DNA from: Coenobita brevimanus
Taxonomy: Eukaryota; Arthropoda; Malacostraca; Decapoda; Coenobitidae
Direction of reading: 5' to 3'
NCBI GenBank assembly: GCA_032717465.1
Contig: CM064683.1
Coordinates: forward strand, 40,754,561 to 40,818,560
Length of the DNA stretch: 64,000 nt
Below the pieces are notes generated by a model. It was not told the DNA's origin. It saw nothing but the letters and a program-made list of their open reading frames with translations, and searched no databases. Each line of letters opens with the position of its first letter. Within the stretch, counting starts at the first letter, position 1. This document shows, one piece after another, positions 32,438 through 45,000 of the stretch. Both the position numbers and the translations under genes were made by a program.

Positions 32438-33385
32438 GGATATTTGTATAATGTGTGTGTGACATGTCAAATACTTGCCCTCTCTCCACTTTTTCTTTTT
32501 TCAGGTGTAATTTTAACATTGTGATATGTCGTGGTACTCTCTGAACTGCGTTTCATAGTATTTTCCTTTTTTTTTTTTCTTGACTGCAGAAAGTTGTTCC
32601 AGCTGTTCTTAATCTTATTGTTATGTACATACGGTATGATTTAATACTTTTTTTTTGTAATACCACAACGAATAATTTCTCTTTCAGGATACAAATTATA
32701 TATTATTTTCTTTTTTACTGATGTTCTTTATGCACATTAATGCCTTTAACCATAATGGGTCATGCATTTTTATTTCTTCCAGGACAGGTGAATTACGGCA
32801 TGAAAACCTGCTGAATTACTGTTACTGAGTATTTTCTCGTGAGTTCCATGCATGAGCAGGAGACATTTAGTATACCTTTGATGGAGAGTAAATATTGCCT
32901 GAATAGTACGAAGCCACAGCAAGTAATTTTGTGGTAGAGAAGTAACACATATACGTGATCTGAATGAACTTTTAGTTGTTAAATGGCAAGAGAAAAAACA
33001 TTGTCATAAAATTCTTTGTGAGATCCATAGTAATAAAAAGTGTGGCAGGGTAAATAAGAGCTGTGAGGTGAATTGTACGTTGAAGGTGACGACCAGACAT
33101 ATATAGATTAAAACACAGACCAAGCCAGATTAGCTTCATCCGTATGATAACACATTATATATAGCATTCCTGCTGCCTGCATATTATCTTACTCAGTGTA
33201 CGAGAGGCTTTGTCCATAAGATTTTTAAATAATTATCAGTGACCCTTTGCTGCAAGACAATATAAATGTGAATAAAATGTTGTAGTGACAGCAAGGATAA
33301 ATCAGTACAATACACCACCAGAGTCAAGGGGTAACGCATAGGCTACCTTAGTGGCTGGTTTAGTATTTAACATTCTCCCACAGTG
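29663..33385. other. no gene recognised; includes small local repeats
   Basis: AT-rich sequence upstream of the host gene. It contains a 27-bp near-duplication (TTTGGAGAAAT(A/G)TGTTGGTG, 30540-30590), a TTCAGGTC-rich stretch (30860-31070), three CCCCAGCCCCATC repeats (32100-32225) and a long (TA)n at 32356-32435. A TATAAAT at 33261 and a TCAGT at 33302 might be core promoter elements for the gene at 33386, but their 40-bp spacing is longer than usual and I do not rely on it. Confidence 0.5.
32356..32435. repeat. (TA)n microsatellite
   Basis: About 40 uninterrupted TA units. Confidence 0.97.
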
Positions 33386-33455
33386 ATGGCTGGTGTTGGC
33401 AGAATGAGGCTGTGGTTGGTGTTGGTGCTGCTGATGTTAGCTGCTCACACCTCGG
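33386..33455 (+). CDS. exon 1: signal peptide of the secreted-protein gene
   Basis: ATG at 33386 gives MAGVGRMRLWLVLVLLMLAA followed by HTS, a classic signal peptide: a basic residue pair, a Leu/Val-rich core and small residues before the likely cleavage. One base after the Ser codon the consensus donor GTAAG begins (33456), giving phase 1. The bases just before the ATG (CATTCTCCCACAG at 33371-33383) look like a splice acceptor, so a non-coding upstream exon is possible. The in-frame Met at position 7 is an alternative start with the same signal function. Confidence 0.82.
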
Positions 33456-33534
33456 GTAAGTCTCTCATACACTTCATTATGTACACTTTTTCAGTGCTTG
33501 AGAGAACATGACGATCTAACCTGATGTGCTACTG

Positions 33535-33723
33535 TTAACCCATTGGCACCCAGTGTCCTCTATAAAGGACGGAACTGGGCATTTTCAAAATTTAATAAAG
33601 AAGGGAACACCCGGGTAGGGACCTACGAGCTTCGCGACTATGAGCCGATAGGCAGAGGGCGGTATGCTGAGTACCCTTCCAGCACACTCCCTCGCACAGG
33701 AACTATGAGCACTAATGGGTTAA
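33535..33723. mobile_element. piggyBac-like MITE (TTAA target, CCC...GGG ends)
   Basis: A 181-bp element (33539-33719) flanked by TTAA on both sides. Its ends are CCCATTGGCAC and, inverted at the other end, CCCATTAGTGCTC. The TTAA duplication and CCC/GGG termini are those of piggyBac-superfamily elements. No transposase frame. It lies 80 bp into intron 1. Confidence 0.7.
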
Positions 33724-34182
33724 ATTTGACTTTGTTACACTATTTTCAACCCAATAACTGTGAAAATATTATGAACTGTTTTGAATGTTATTGATTCCGT
33801 CCTTAAAGGAATGCCATAAAATATTTCGTTGTCAATATAATAACAATACACACAAAGCCAAACTTGTCACCAACACTTTTACCATCAGAGATGTATTTTA
33901 CACCAAACCCTATTCACCCACATCCTTCTTTTATTGAATTACCTCTCAAAGGAATCAAAACAGTCAATATAATGATCAGGCAAAAAAGCTTTCATATTTT
34001 GTACTTCTGGTTTGGCTCTCATGATTCGGACAAAACAAATTATAGTTTTCAGTGTGTCAAAACATTTCCTCCATCCTTCAACACAATGGTCTTATTTGCT
34101 CCAGCGTGAAGTACACCTTCATGTGTGGGGAAGTCATTACAGGCACCACTTGTACACAGGTGCAGGCAAACCAACCAACTCC

Positions 34183-34187
<5 letters not shown>

Positions 34188-34275
<88 letters not shown>
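34188..34275. repeat. (TC)n microsatellite
   Basis: About 44 TC units. The preceding 33724-34187 shows nothing I recognise. Confidence 0.97.
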
Positions 34276-34279
<4 letters not shown>

Positions 34280-34282
34280 CCA

Positions 34283-35085
34283 CTACTTCGATCACTGCTC
34301 TTCTGAACTCTGTGGTTGCATCGTCTCCCCATTACAGCAGGCCCACGCCACCACCTCTAGATACATATATTAGCCTCTTTGATGTCCAGCTCTCTGATGG
34401 AAAAATTAACTGGAACTCTTGGTGTGATATGCACACCTGGTAAAGTCTGTAAGTGTCTTTGCTACGACCTATGATCTTCAGTCTTTGATATATATACCTG
34501 GTCAAGTCTGTAAGTGTCTTTGCTACGGCCTATGATCTTCAGTCTTTGATATACATACCTGGTCAAGTCTGTAAGTGTCTTTGCTACGGCCTATGATCTT
34601 CAGTCGTTGATATACATACCTGGTCAAGTCTGTAAGTGTCTTTGCTACGGCCTATGATCTTCAGTCTTTGATATATATACCTGGTCAAGTCTGTAAGTGT
34701 CTTTGCTACGGCCTATGATCTTCAGTCTTTGATATACATACCTGGTCAAGTCTGTAAGTGTCTTTGCTACGGCCTATGATCTTCAGTCGTTGATATATAT
34801 ACCTGGTCAAGTCTGTAAGTGTCTTTGCTACGGCCTATGATCTTCAGTCTTTGATATACACACCTGGTCAAGTCTGTAAGTGTCTTTGCTACGACCTATG
34901 ATCTTCAGTCTTTGATATACACACCTGGTCAAGTCTGTAAGTGTCTTTGCTACGGCCTATGATCTTCAGTCTTTGATATACACACCTGGTCAAGTCTGTA
35001 AGTGTCTTTGCTACGGCCTATGATCTTCAGTCTTTGATATACACACCTGGTCAAGTCTGTAGCTGTCTTTGCCACAGCTAGAACC
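34283..35085 (+). repeat. 61-bp minisatellite derived from LINE-A 3' coding end
   Basis: First (34283-34430) comes a LINE-A-like stretch: CGATCACTGCTCTTCTGAAC and the following GGTTGCATCGTCTCCCC align with 13350-13400. Then about ten units of 61 bp of the form CTGGTCAAGTCTGTAAGTGT then CTTTGCTACGGCCTATGATC then TTCAGTCTTTGATATA. The unit aligns, with a gap, to the LINE-A C-terminal coding sequence GGTCAACTCTTTAACTGTCT ... GTGATCTCCAGTCTTTCAA (27190-27260). Last unit is diverged. Confidence 0.82.
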
Positions 35086-35202
35086 TTCAGTCTTTGAAGC
35101 ACAATGTATCCAGGAACCTTGAAATGAACAGACCTTGATTCTGGCTTTCTTATATTCAGTCTCTTATGAAAAGGGAAAGGAATGCAGGCCGTCAGTCATT
35201 AG

Positions 35203-35392
35203 ATCATTCCTTATTAAGTAATAAAATCAATTATACCCACTGGGTCATAGGAGCCACGGGCTGCCCTGCTGTATTCCAGTCTGATGATATATTCCTTGTG
35301 TCTTATTGAGTAATAAAATCAATTATACCCATCGAGTCATAGGAGTCACGGGCTGCCCTGCTGTTTTCCAGTCTAGTGATTTATTCCTTTTT
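35203..35392. repeat. two-copy tandem duplication of about 92 bp
   Basis: AGTAATAAAATCAATTATAC and GCCACGGGCTGCCCTGCTGT recur at 92-bp spacing with a few substitutions. From 35393 to 36746 I see no gene. A (GAT)n stretch lies at 36081-36108 and a pyrimidine-rich patch at 36290-36350. Confidence 0.85.
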
Positions 35393-36746
35393 CTTACTAA
35401 ATCCAAACAAACATATTCAGTTTAGAGGAACTTGTCAAACTGGGGTGTTTCGATATAACTTTTGTTAACGTCTTCCCTAGACGTTTGTCTTAGCTCGGTT
35501 ATTTGTAGAAAAGTCAGTATATTGGTAGCAGCATTTTACATGATAAACTAACCTGCAGTCACTGCTATAAGTTTGGAACCGTTGCTCATTATGCTGCCCT
35601 ACTGTACCCTCCTCTTGTGATTCTTCCTCGTCTCCCTTTGCCTTTGTCTCTCCTGATTTCCTCACACTGTATGTGATCGCGCCTATACTTCCCATCATTC
35701 ATTCTTTTCATTTTTTTTTTTTATATCTCATAGGCACTCACAGACACAGGGAGAAAATTCCTAAATCCCTTCAAATCAATGACGAATGTTACATTTGATA
35801 CAGACTTCAGCAGGTGATTTTATTCAGGTTTAGGATGGATAACTTAATAGCCAAATGATTAATGAAGCCATTATCTAACCTCTCCAGTTGGCAGAGTCTC
35901 TCCCAAACTGAGTACAACCATCTGGAGTGAGGAAGAACAAAATAAAAACACGCCATCACAATGAAGGGGTTAATAACAAGTTGGACATACCTCAGTACAA
36001 AGCATATTTTGTTGGATATTTTATTTTGTTTGGTTTATGTGATCATAGCCAGTCCCCCGTGAAGGAAAACTTCCTTAAAGACGATGATGATGATGATGAT
36101 GATGATGATTACGGCTTCTTAGACTCTCAGAGTATATGATTGTTTCATCCTCCATTCCTACATAAGGAAATATTTCAAAATAATTTTCCATATGCAGATA
36201 ATTTTTATCCTATTATACCAGCTGGCCTAAAATGTTAAGTTTAGAAGGTCTGTCTTGCCTTTACTGTACTCTTGCTTCTTCATCCACCCCATCATCAATT
36301 TCCCTTTCTTTCTCTTTCTTTTATCACTCTTTCCCTCTTCCTCCTTCAACCCATCACCCATTTGTACTGGTCAAGGAAATACAGTAATTTCATTATCACT
36401 TTAATATCGTAATGCTCTTTTTCATGTGGAGTGGAAAGATGTACAGCTAGGATCGTTGTACATTTGTGCATTATGTATCAGATGGGAATGGACGTCCCAA
36501 CACAGCCTGCCTGAGTTTAAAGACTTTATAAAGTGACGTGTGTGACAAGTGGATTCGGAGAGCGGGGGGTGTAAGTGAAAATACAGAAGGTCTACGACTG
36601 ACAGGTCCTGAGTTCAGTTTCTCAGCCAGCTACAAGACCTACAGAATTAGCGAGGTCTTCCATAGCTCAGCCTTTTCACACTTAGAACTGAAATAGGAAC
36701 CTGGATTTTAAAGTGAACGTTACATGGTCTAGTATGGGTGAATGTT

Positions 36747-37360
36747 ACCCTTATCAGCCCTATGCACATACAAGTGTTTACAAAAGTGATTCCCTCATCA
36801 GCCCTATGCACATACAAGTGTTTACAAGTGTGATTCCCCCATCAGCCCTATGCACATACAAGTGTTTACAAGTGTGATTCCCCCATCAGCCCTATGCACA
36901 TACAAGTATTTACAAGTGTGATTCCCCCATCAGCCCTATGCACATACAAGTGTTTACAGGTGTGATTCCCTTATCAGTCCCATGCACATACAAGTGTTTA
37001 CAGGTGTGATTCCCTTATCAGTCCCATGCACATACAAGTGTTTACAAGTGTGATTCCCTTATCAGTCCCATGCACATACAAGTGTTTACAAGTGGGACTC
37101 CCTTATCAGCCCTATGCACATACAAGTGTTTACAAGTGTGATTCCCTTATCAGCCCTATGCACATACAAGTGTTTACAAGTGTGATTCCCTTATCAGCCC
37201 TATGCACATACAAGTGTTTACAAGTGTGAGTCCCTTATCAGTCCCATGCACATACAAGTGTTTACAAGTGTGATTCCCTTATCAGCCCTATGCACATACA
37301 AGTGTTTACAAGTGGGACTCCCTTATCAGTCCCACGCGCATACAAGTGTTTACAAGTGAG
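36747..37360. repeat. 44-bp minisatellite, about 14 units
   Basis: Units of TATCAGCCCTATGCACATAC then AAGTGTTTACAAGTGTGATTCCCT. Variants include GTCCCATGCAC and GTGGGACTCCC, which recur in a patterned way, suggesting local unit exchange. Confidence 0.93.
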
Positions 37361-37539
37361 ACCATCACATAATGATCAGCCCGGGCATCTACACATTTTA
37401 GATGTTCAATCAGTAATAGCAAAACAGCTGTAGGACGAATGTAAATTCACTGGAAAACTCAAGCGCTAGTCTTTAACATGTGAGTTTAGAGCCAATGATG
37501 AAGCAACGGTCTCATTATGCATTGTTTGCTTTTCAGGGA

Positions 37540-37885
37540 CCCCCGAGATGGCTTGCCCACATACACAAGAATCACCTTCCATAATTCCTTCTTGTCCACT
37601 TTGATAAGGACATACAGATCCATATATGATAATTATTTTGCAGTTCATCTCACCTGCTTCGTCTGTTCGCCTTACTGCAGCTATTACATCCAAACAATTA
37701 CTGTCTATCCTGGCATCCCCTCTGTCTAAAACATTATTCTCACGCTTGTCTTATCGTTTCCATCTCATTTCTTCTGCATACCATCCCACAGCCGGAAAGC
37801 CCATTTCTCGTCGTTTTGCTCTCAATTCTGCCACTGGTAGTATCACTCAAGGATACCATCCAAATCACCTTCTTGTTCACGGATT

Positions 37886-37980
<95 letters not shown>

Positions 37981-38620
37981 ATATTTCGACATATTTCCCA
38001 CAAATGGTTCATTGCACTTTCTCCATTGTCTTATCATTTCTGCATTTACCTCACTAGCATCAGTTACCGTTCCGTGTTTCTATCTTTTCTCTCGTTCATG
38101 CGTTCTGTGGTGCCAGATTCTCTCTTTAATCACCAGACAGATCACTTTAGCATAACATCGCTGTGTTCTTGTCATTCCCACTCACGGATCTTTATAGAGT
38201 TTGTCATTCCGGTTCATTATTCACTCAAGAGTATTCCCCTCAGTCTCTTTCTTCTCTTCAAATCGTTAGTTCATTTTCCTCCATAATATACACTCGCATT
38301 CATTCAGAAATGTAAACACATCTTTCCAAAACATGTTCCTACTTTCAACTGGGTTTCTCTTCCTACTGTATTGTTCTCTAACCTTTTCTTTCTCCCTGTC
38401 ACCACTTTCACCAAAATTACTTGCACCCGTGCCAGTCACCCTGTCCATTTCTCTTCTACTACATCTTTACTTCCACGCATAACTATACTTTGTATTTAAT
38501 ACTCTTACACTGCCACGGACAACTTATTTCCGCCAATCGCAAGTATCTCCACATTGCATGTTGTCTGCAGATATTTCAAATCTGTTATATCCTAAACCGA
38601 TTCTAATTCCAGTTTTATCA
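37540..38620. other. possible minus-strand LINE remnant with (CA)n
   Basis: Pyrimidine-rich + strand whose reverse complement has short LINE-B-like stretches (for example FWKDVF near 38320). A (CA)n tract occupies 37889-37978. Similarity is too weak for a firm call. From 38621 to 39200 I see nothing recognisable. Confidence 0.3.
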
Positions 38621-39229
38621 GTACCTGTAAGATATGTCGACAGGATATCCAGGCCTTTGCTGGTGTAAAGGCTGAAATAATTTCTTCTATATGCAGGATA
38701 TTGCCGTAGTTAATTTTGTCCTCTAAAGTGGTCAATTTTTGGTTCTTAACTGAGACACAGCTTCATAAATGAACCCCCAAAGTTATAGGCGCTCACTTAA
38801 TCAGTGTTCAGAACACAGCATTGTACTGGGAAAGGGTCATCACCCTCGACATTGGTAGTCCTTTATTTATTTATTTACTTTTGTGTTGGGGGGGGGAGGG
38901 ATGTGAGCTAATACAGGTGAATGCTCTGAGTGCCTACCTGGAAAATGACTGAAAAGTCTGAATAATAAGAGGCCATGTGCAGTGAACAGTAGATATCAAA
39001 ACACATTCTAAGGTTCAGCGTGCAATATTCTCAATATCATTAACATTTTTAAATGCTTGATAGCAGTGTCTGTCACCTTCAGAATGCCCTATGCGTCAAA
39101 AGATTTGGGGAACCATGTTTGCAAAATTTTCTTTCAAATATCGTAAAAACAAACAAACAAGAAAGAGCACACAGAGGGTGCAACACCCATGAACATCACA
39201 TGGTCTAAGGGCTGAATCTTTTAACTTGC

Positions 39230-40340
39230 CCTGTGACACTGACCTTCGACAGATTGCTCTCAAAATCGAATATTTCAGGCTCGGCTACTTCCTTACCCTC
39301 CCACAAAGGTATGGCTGAAATCAGGTCAAATTTGTTTGAGTCGACTTTAACCAGTGACTTTGACTTTTGTCATTCACGTGTGACCTTCACCTTTGCCTGA
39401 TTCGCCACTAAGCCTTTTTTTTTTTTTTTTTTTTTAATCCAAGTTTTTGCCTGAACAATTTCACAATGTTTAGTGTAAATGACACAAAAAGTATTTTAGT
39501 TGATGTGCAATGTGACCTTGACCTTTAACCCATTGTACTCCAAACAGTAGGTCAGCCTGTTGGGTGATCCTCCACTCGTCCACCAAGTATGATCCAAATC
39601 AGATCAAATAGTTATTTTGTTCACACACGCAGAGGCACAGGTCGAATTTTGACCTTGATTTGTGTCTTTGACCTCTGACTGATTGTTCTCAAAATATGAT
39701 CCTTTACCTCTTGCCTTACCCTTAACACTTCCAGCCAGCTTGGTTCAAGTCACATCAAAACTGCCTGAGTTAACCTTACCCTGTAGCCTACGCCTTTGAC
39801 CTTTCCCTGTGATCCTGACCTTTGACTCATTGGTCTCCAGTTCCAAAGCTTTTCTTCTTGGCGTAACCAACGTCCTTCTACAAACTTTGGATCAATAAAA
39901 TAAAGTGTGATTAAGTTGATCTTGCTGTGCCACCTTGATCTTTGACCGACTTAAAAAAAAAAAAAAGAAGAAGACAATTGATCTATTCCTTCTCTAACTC
40001 TCAACCCTTCTACCACGTTTGGCTCAAATTGGGTAAAAATAGTTTGAGGTATTTTATTAGCAATCCCACACACAGGGTCTTTCTTTAGCACTTCCCTGTG
40101 ACTTCACCTTTGTCGAATTGTTCTCAAAATTGAATTACAGCAGTCTTGTCTGACCCTCAACTTTACCTCTAGGATTGGTTGAAATTGGATGGAGACAATT
40201 AATGTTGATATTAGGTCACTCTTATACCTGCCCCTGTGCCATTGACCTTTGACCTTTTGCTTTACAGAAGAAATTGTTTCTATACGAGCTATCCCTCCTT
40301 CCTTCCACCCAAGTTTGGATGAAATCGAAAAATTACGTAT
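39230..40340. repeat. degenerate tandem repeat rich in TGACCT half-sites
   Basis: About eight degenerate units spaced roughly 115-165 bp, each with a core like TGTGACCTTGACCTTTGACC followed by GATTGTTCTCAAAATTGAAT and a TTGGCTCAAATTGGGT-like stretch. Cores occur near 39235, 39399, 39513, 39675, 39807, 39938, 40098 and 40243. Several contain direct repeats of TGACCT (AGGTCA on the other strand); the one at 40245-40258 is TGACCTTTGACCT, a perfect DR1. No reading frame. Confidence 0.7.
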
Positions 40341-40352
40341 TATGTAATTTTG

Positions 40353-40743
<391 letters not shown>

Positions 40744-40837
40744 AACACACACACACACACACGAAGAGAGAGAGAGAGACGTAAATAATATGTGGTTGTA
40801 TGTGCGTATGTGTGTATACCTGTATCACCGTGAGAGA

Positions 40838-40839
40838 CC

Positions 40840-40876
<37 letters not shown>
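40838..40876. repeat. (TG)n microsatellite
   Basis: About 17 TG units with one TTTG interruption near the end. Confidence 0.9.
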
Positions 40877-40877
<1 letters not shown>

Positions 40878-40989
40878 TGTAAGGTTAAACAAGCAAAGGA
40901 AAAACTGGTAGTGACCAAATTCGACACAGGCAGTGTAGTGTACATTCAGTGAAATATTGTGTAAGACATTTGCCCACTAATTTGGCCCT

Positions 40990-41405
40990 GTGAATGTTGG
41001 ACAAGTGTTAGTGAAGCAGTAGCCACACACTGACCTATGTGCTACGATACCTGTGTGTGAGAGTGGTGTTGAACAAGTGTTAGTGAAGCAGTAGCCACAC
41101 ACTGACCTATGTGCTACGATACCTGTGTGTGAGAGTGGTGTTGGACAAGTGTTAGTGAAGCAGTAGCCACACACTGACCTATGTGCTACGATACCTGTGT
41201 GTGAGAGTGGTGTTGGACAAGTGTTAGTGAAGCAGTAGCCACACACTGACCTATGTGCTACGATACCTGTGTGTGAGAGTGGTGTTGGACAAGTGTTAGT
41301 GAAGCAGTAGCCACACACTGACCTATGTGCTACGATACCTGTGTGTGAGAGTGGTGTTGGACAAGTGTTAGTGAAGCAGTAGCCACACACTGACCTATGT
41401 TGTTT
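40990..41405. repeat. 72-bp minisatellite, six units
   Basis: Units GTTGGACAAGTGTTAGTGAA, GCAGTAGCCACACACTGACC, TATGTGCTACGATACCTGTG, TGTGAGAGTGGT. Copies are almost identical. Because 72 is a multiple of three, the minus strand shows a regular 24-residue repeat; I see no start, signal or splice context. Confidence 0.95.
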
Positions 41406-41621
41406 GTCTGTATATAAATCCATACATATAAATGCAATAAACACACAAAGTACTTGACTGCCAAACCAATATATATGTATGGTGTTTCACCTTCAAAAAC
41501 ATTTTACTCATGAAGATGTCTTAAATACACTAGTGCTTATTTGCCCTTAGCTCATTTTTTTGTTAACAGCAAAATCATTTCTACATGACCATTAATACAA
41601 AATATATATCTTTATATTTAC

Positions 41622-42730
41622 CATCATCATCATCATCATCATCCGGACCTCCTTTCCCATCCTAGGGTAGAGTGAGGAGTAGCAACGTCCAGACAGCCCA
41701 AGTCTGACCAATCCAATGGGCCACGTTTTCATGCACTCATCATTCAAGCCCCCGGAATCCTGGGTCTATCTGATACGCCAAACATTTTCCTTACATTTTG
41801 TCTTCATATAAACGTGTCCGACAGAGTAAATCCGAATACTGTCACGCTAAAAAGCGGTGCCAAATCTCTGTTCATGCGGTTCTTCTCACAAAATTCATCC
41901 ACTCAGCTCGATCTCTTTTCAGTCCTCTAGCCTCACAGACTTCCATACCTCTCTTCCTCACACACTCATCCACCATATCCCTCCACCTACTCCTTGGCCT
42001 ACCTCACCTCCCTCCTTCAAATTCGCTCAGATATACCTTTTTCACCACTGTATTGTTATCCATTCTCTCCACATGACCATACCATCTCAGTACAATCTCT
42101 CCGATTCTGGTGTCCACGGACTTCCGTACTCTGCATCTGTCACGAATCACATTTTGTATCCTATCCACTCTCTATACTCCACATACATTCCTCAACAGAC
42201 CCATCTCCACTGCCCTCTCTCTTAACTTTTCCTTTTCATGCCACATAATAGTCTCACATCCATATGTTAAAGTTGTCACTAACACTCCTTCATGTAAGCC
42301 TCATGCAGCTGCATCACTCAAGCCTCTCTTTCTTATCAAGGCCTTAATTACACCAGCTACTTTTCTTCCTCGTGTCACTCTACTTTTCACCTAGTTTGCA
42401 CAGTTTCCTCTCTTTTCTATCACTTTACATAGGTATTTGAACTCTCCTACCAATTCCAGTCTCTCTTCATTCACTGTAACATCACACTGGGAGTCACCTT
42501 CTCCCTTGATATTCATCACTTTACTCTTTTCTACATTTACTCTCAAGGCACGACTTTCACAGACCACCAAAACTTTACACAATTTTAACAAGTTCTTGTC
42601 CGGTATATGCAAGTAGCTCTGCATCATCAGCATACAACAAGTTTGAGATATTCCATCCATCACCATTCATTACCAACGCCATTCCTCTGCTCATTACTCG
42701 TGTTTTTACTTCTCTTATCACCCTATCAAT
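41622..42730 (-). mobile_element. LINE-B' (third RT family), 3' part, split by LTR element
   Basis: Minus strand. From the LTR junction it reads DRVIREVKTRVMSRGMALV, then a LLYADDAELLA-like motif C (about 42610-42640), VNVEKSKVMN, ERLELVGEFKYLCKVI (42410-42470), a TTLTYGCE region and the C-terminal domain. It ends at a (GAT)n tail, seen as CATCATCATC at 41622-41643. It is related to LINE-B by layout but distinct in sequence and tail. Frameshifts interrupt it. It continues upstream (minus sense) at 48707. Confidence 0.83.
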
Positions 42731-43779
42731 TGTCAGGGGTTTTTAAAATATCACGGTAATTTTGATATAAATGCTTAAATATTATTTAAATTGATAATAA
42801 TATTCAATAATATTGAAGAGCAGAGACAATGATTGTCTTGCTACATCAAGCAACGATTACTTTACGCTGGCTTAGCACGATTCTCTGAGAACGAGAATTT
42901 ATAAACTTCCTCAACAGTACACAGCAGAGACTAATTACTCACAATTGCTGAATTACTGTACTGTTAGCCTCTGGAGAAAGTTACATCACCCCTGACAATA
43001 AATAACTAATACTAATAATAATAACATCAGGTTCTTGCTGATGCATTAACTCCTGGCACAACGGATTTTAAGTTAATACAACAAGACTGGTCTAAGTACC
43101 AGTTATGAATAGTAAATGTTTATGCAAGCTAGGAGCTATATGGAAAATAAGCTTAATTTGGATTAAATGAAACAAGAGTTTACTTACATTAAGCTCAAGA
43201 AAGGAACTGTTAAATTTATTAATCACAAAAAATAAATTTAACGTTACAATTCAAATCAATTAAATGAGACGCACTCGCTCACTCACACAGAAGCTAAATA
43301 CTTACGCCTAGGAAAAACACCTTAACTAAACTCTTAAAACTAGGAAATACACAAAAGAAATACCAGTCGATGAATGCTTTGTATCACCCAGGGGTGGGAG
43401 TTTGAAGAAACTGATACTCTGTGGAGCTTGGGATGCTAGCTGACCTCTCTTCACTTCTGAGCACAGGACCTCTCTCCGTCAAAGCCACCACTAGACTGAA
43501 TTCAAATAATGTATAGGCAGGACGCACAAGCTACCAGAAGAAGGCGTGGCTAACGGTTTAGGTGAGCAGAGGTGAACTATAAAGAAACAATAGTATCGCT
43601 CAGTAGCGCACTTAGTGACGTGCATCAAATCGGTCACCCCTGAAAACGGTGACGAATGATTTGAAAAGTATACCCCGAAATGGAGAGAGAAACGGTTAAC
43701 TGAGCGATACACAGTGAGTTTTCCACGAATAGTTCGTGGCTTCTCACAAAAAGGAAATGTCGCGAATTGATTCGTGACA
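42731..43779 (-). repeat. 3' LTR
   Basis: 1,049 bp. Differs from the other LTR by one G in CCCAGGGGTGGG and by T/C and T/G changes near 43562 and 43579. Immediately inside it (minus sense) is CATGGGGCGTAA, a plausible polypurine tract. Confidence 0.95.
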
Positions 43780-44369
43780 TTACGCCCCATGAAAATTAAA
43801 TCTTTCTTCCTTCAGAAGAATGATTTCAATATACATACATATAAATCCTAACTCAGTCACACAAGATTCACACTGTGGTGTGTGTGCTATCCTGCTACAG
43901 GAGAAAATCGCAGTCGCCAGTGAGTGAAAAAACCTCGTATTTACGTTAATAGAAGCAAGCTTGAGGGAAAAACTCCGTGACGACGGTGAAAATCCTGTAC
44001 TCAGGCCAAACTGAGCGAAAATTCGCTACATTTACACTGACAACTAATTGTTGTGTAGCGTGGTGTATGTAATACACGGTGTAGGTGTGACAGTTGTAGT
44101 GTAACTGTACCTACGTGTAAAATGACACAATAAATAATATGGCGACGACGAAGGCAGAGGAGAAGAGGCAGCAGCGTGCGGCAGATGATCAGCTGGTCCG
44201 CACAGCAAAACTGCTACACCCATTGCTGAACCTGCAAAACCAATTAAGGTGGAGCATCAAAAGTGTCAATGAGACAAAATTCTTATTATGTTACAATTAC
44301 TCTCTCTGGCTAGCAGTCAGTACATGCTATGAAATGTACACTCGAGGTCGCCATTAATTTTAGCACACG

Positions 44370-45000
44370 ATTATGGTCGGCAAGTTGAGAATCCCTGTGC
44401 AAACTCGGGTCTTCCATAGCCTCGAACTGCACACGGGCCCTCAACCTGTGCCTCAACCTACAGTACTTATATTAATATCGGAGAGCTGAGAAACCTTGTG
44501 CAAACTTGGGTCTTCCATAGCCTCAAGTTGCCTCTGCAGAGTTCTCACTTCCCCCTTAACCTACAGTACTTATATTAGTATCGGGGAGCTGAGAATCCTT
44601 GTGCAAACTTGGGTCTTCCATAGCCTCAAGTCGCCTCTGCGGAGTTCTCTCTCGAACTTCCCCCTTAACCTACAATACAATACTTATATTAGTACCGGGA
44701 AGCTGAGAATCCTTGTGCAAACTTGGGTCTTCCATAGCCTCAAGTCGCCTCTGCGGAGTTCTCTCTCGAACTTCCCCCTTAACCTACAATACTTATATTA
44801 GTATCGGGAAGCTGAGAATCCTTGTGCAAACTTGGGTCTTCCATAGCCTCAAGTCGCCTCTGCGGAGTTCTCTCTCGAACTTCCCCCTTAACCTACAATA
44901 CTTATATTAGTATCGGGGAGCTGAGAATCCTTGTGCAAACTTGGGTCTTCCATAGCCTCAAGTTGCCTCTCAACTTCCCCCATAACTTACGGTACATAAT
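44370..45000. repeat. tandem repeat of about 109 bp inside the LTR element
   Basis: Five to six units between the pol stop and the 3' LTR, with core GAGAATCCTTGTGCAAACTT then GGGTCTTCCATAGCCTCAAG then TCGCCTCTGCGGAGTTCTCT. Unit length varies slightly (a duplicated AATAC, and a shorter first and last unit). Non-coding: the frames here carry no domain. Confidence 0.9.

Noticed and set aside
33543..33794. 83-codon + strand frame
   Set aside because: It lies within and just past the TTAA-flanked MITE; no domain, signal or splice support.
44139..44357. 72-codon + strand frame beginning MATTKAEEKRQQ
   Set aside because: It is antisense in the non-coding 3' part of the LTR element, has no recognisable domain and no independent context.
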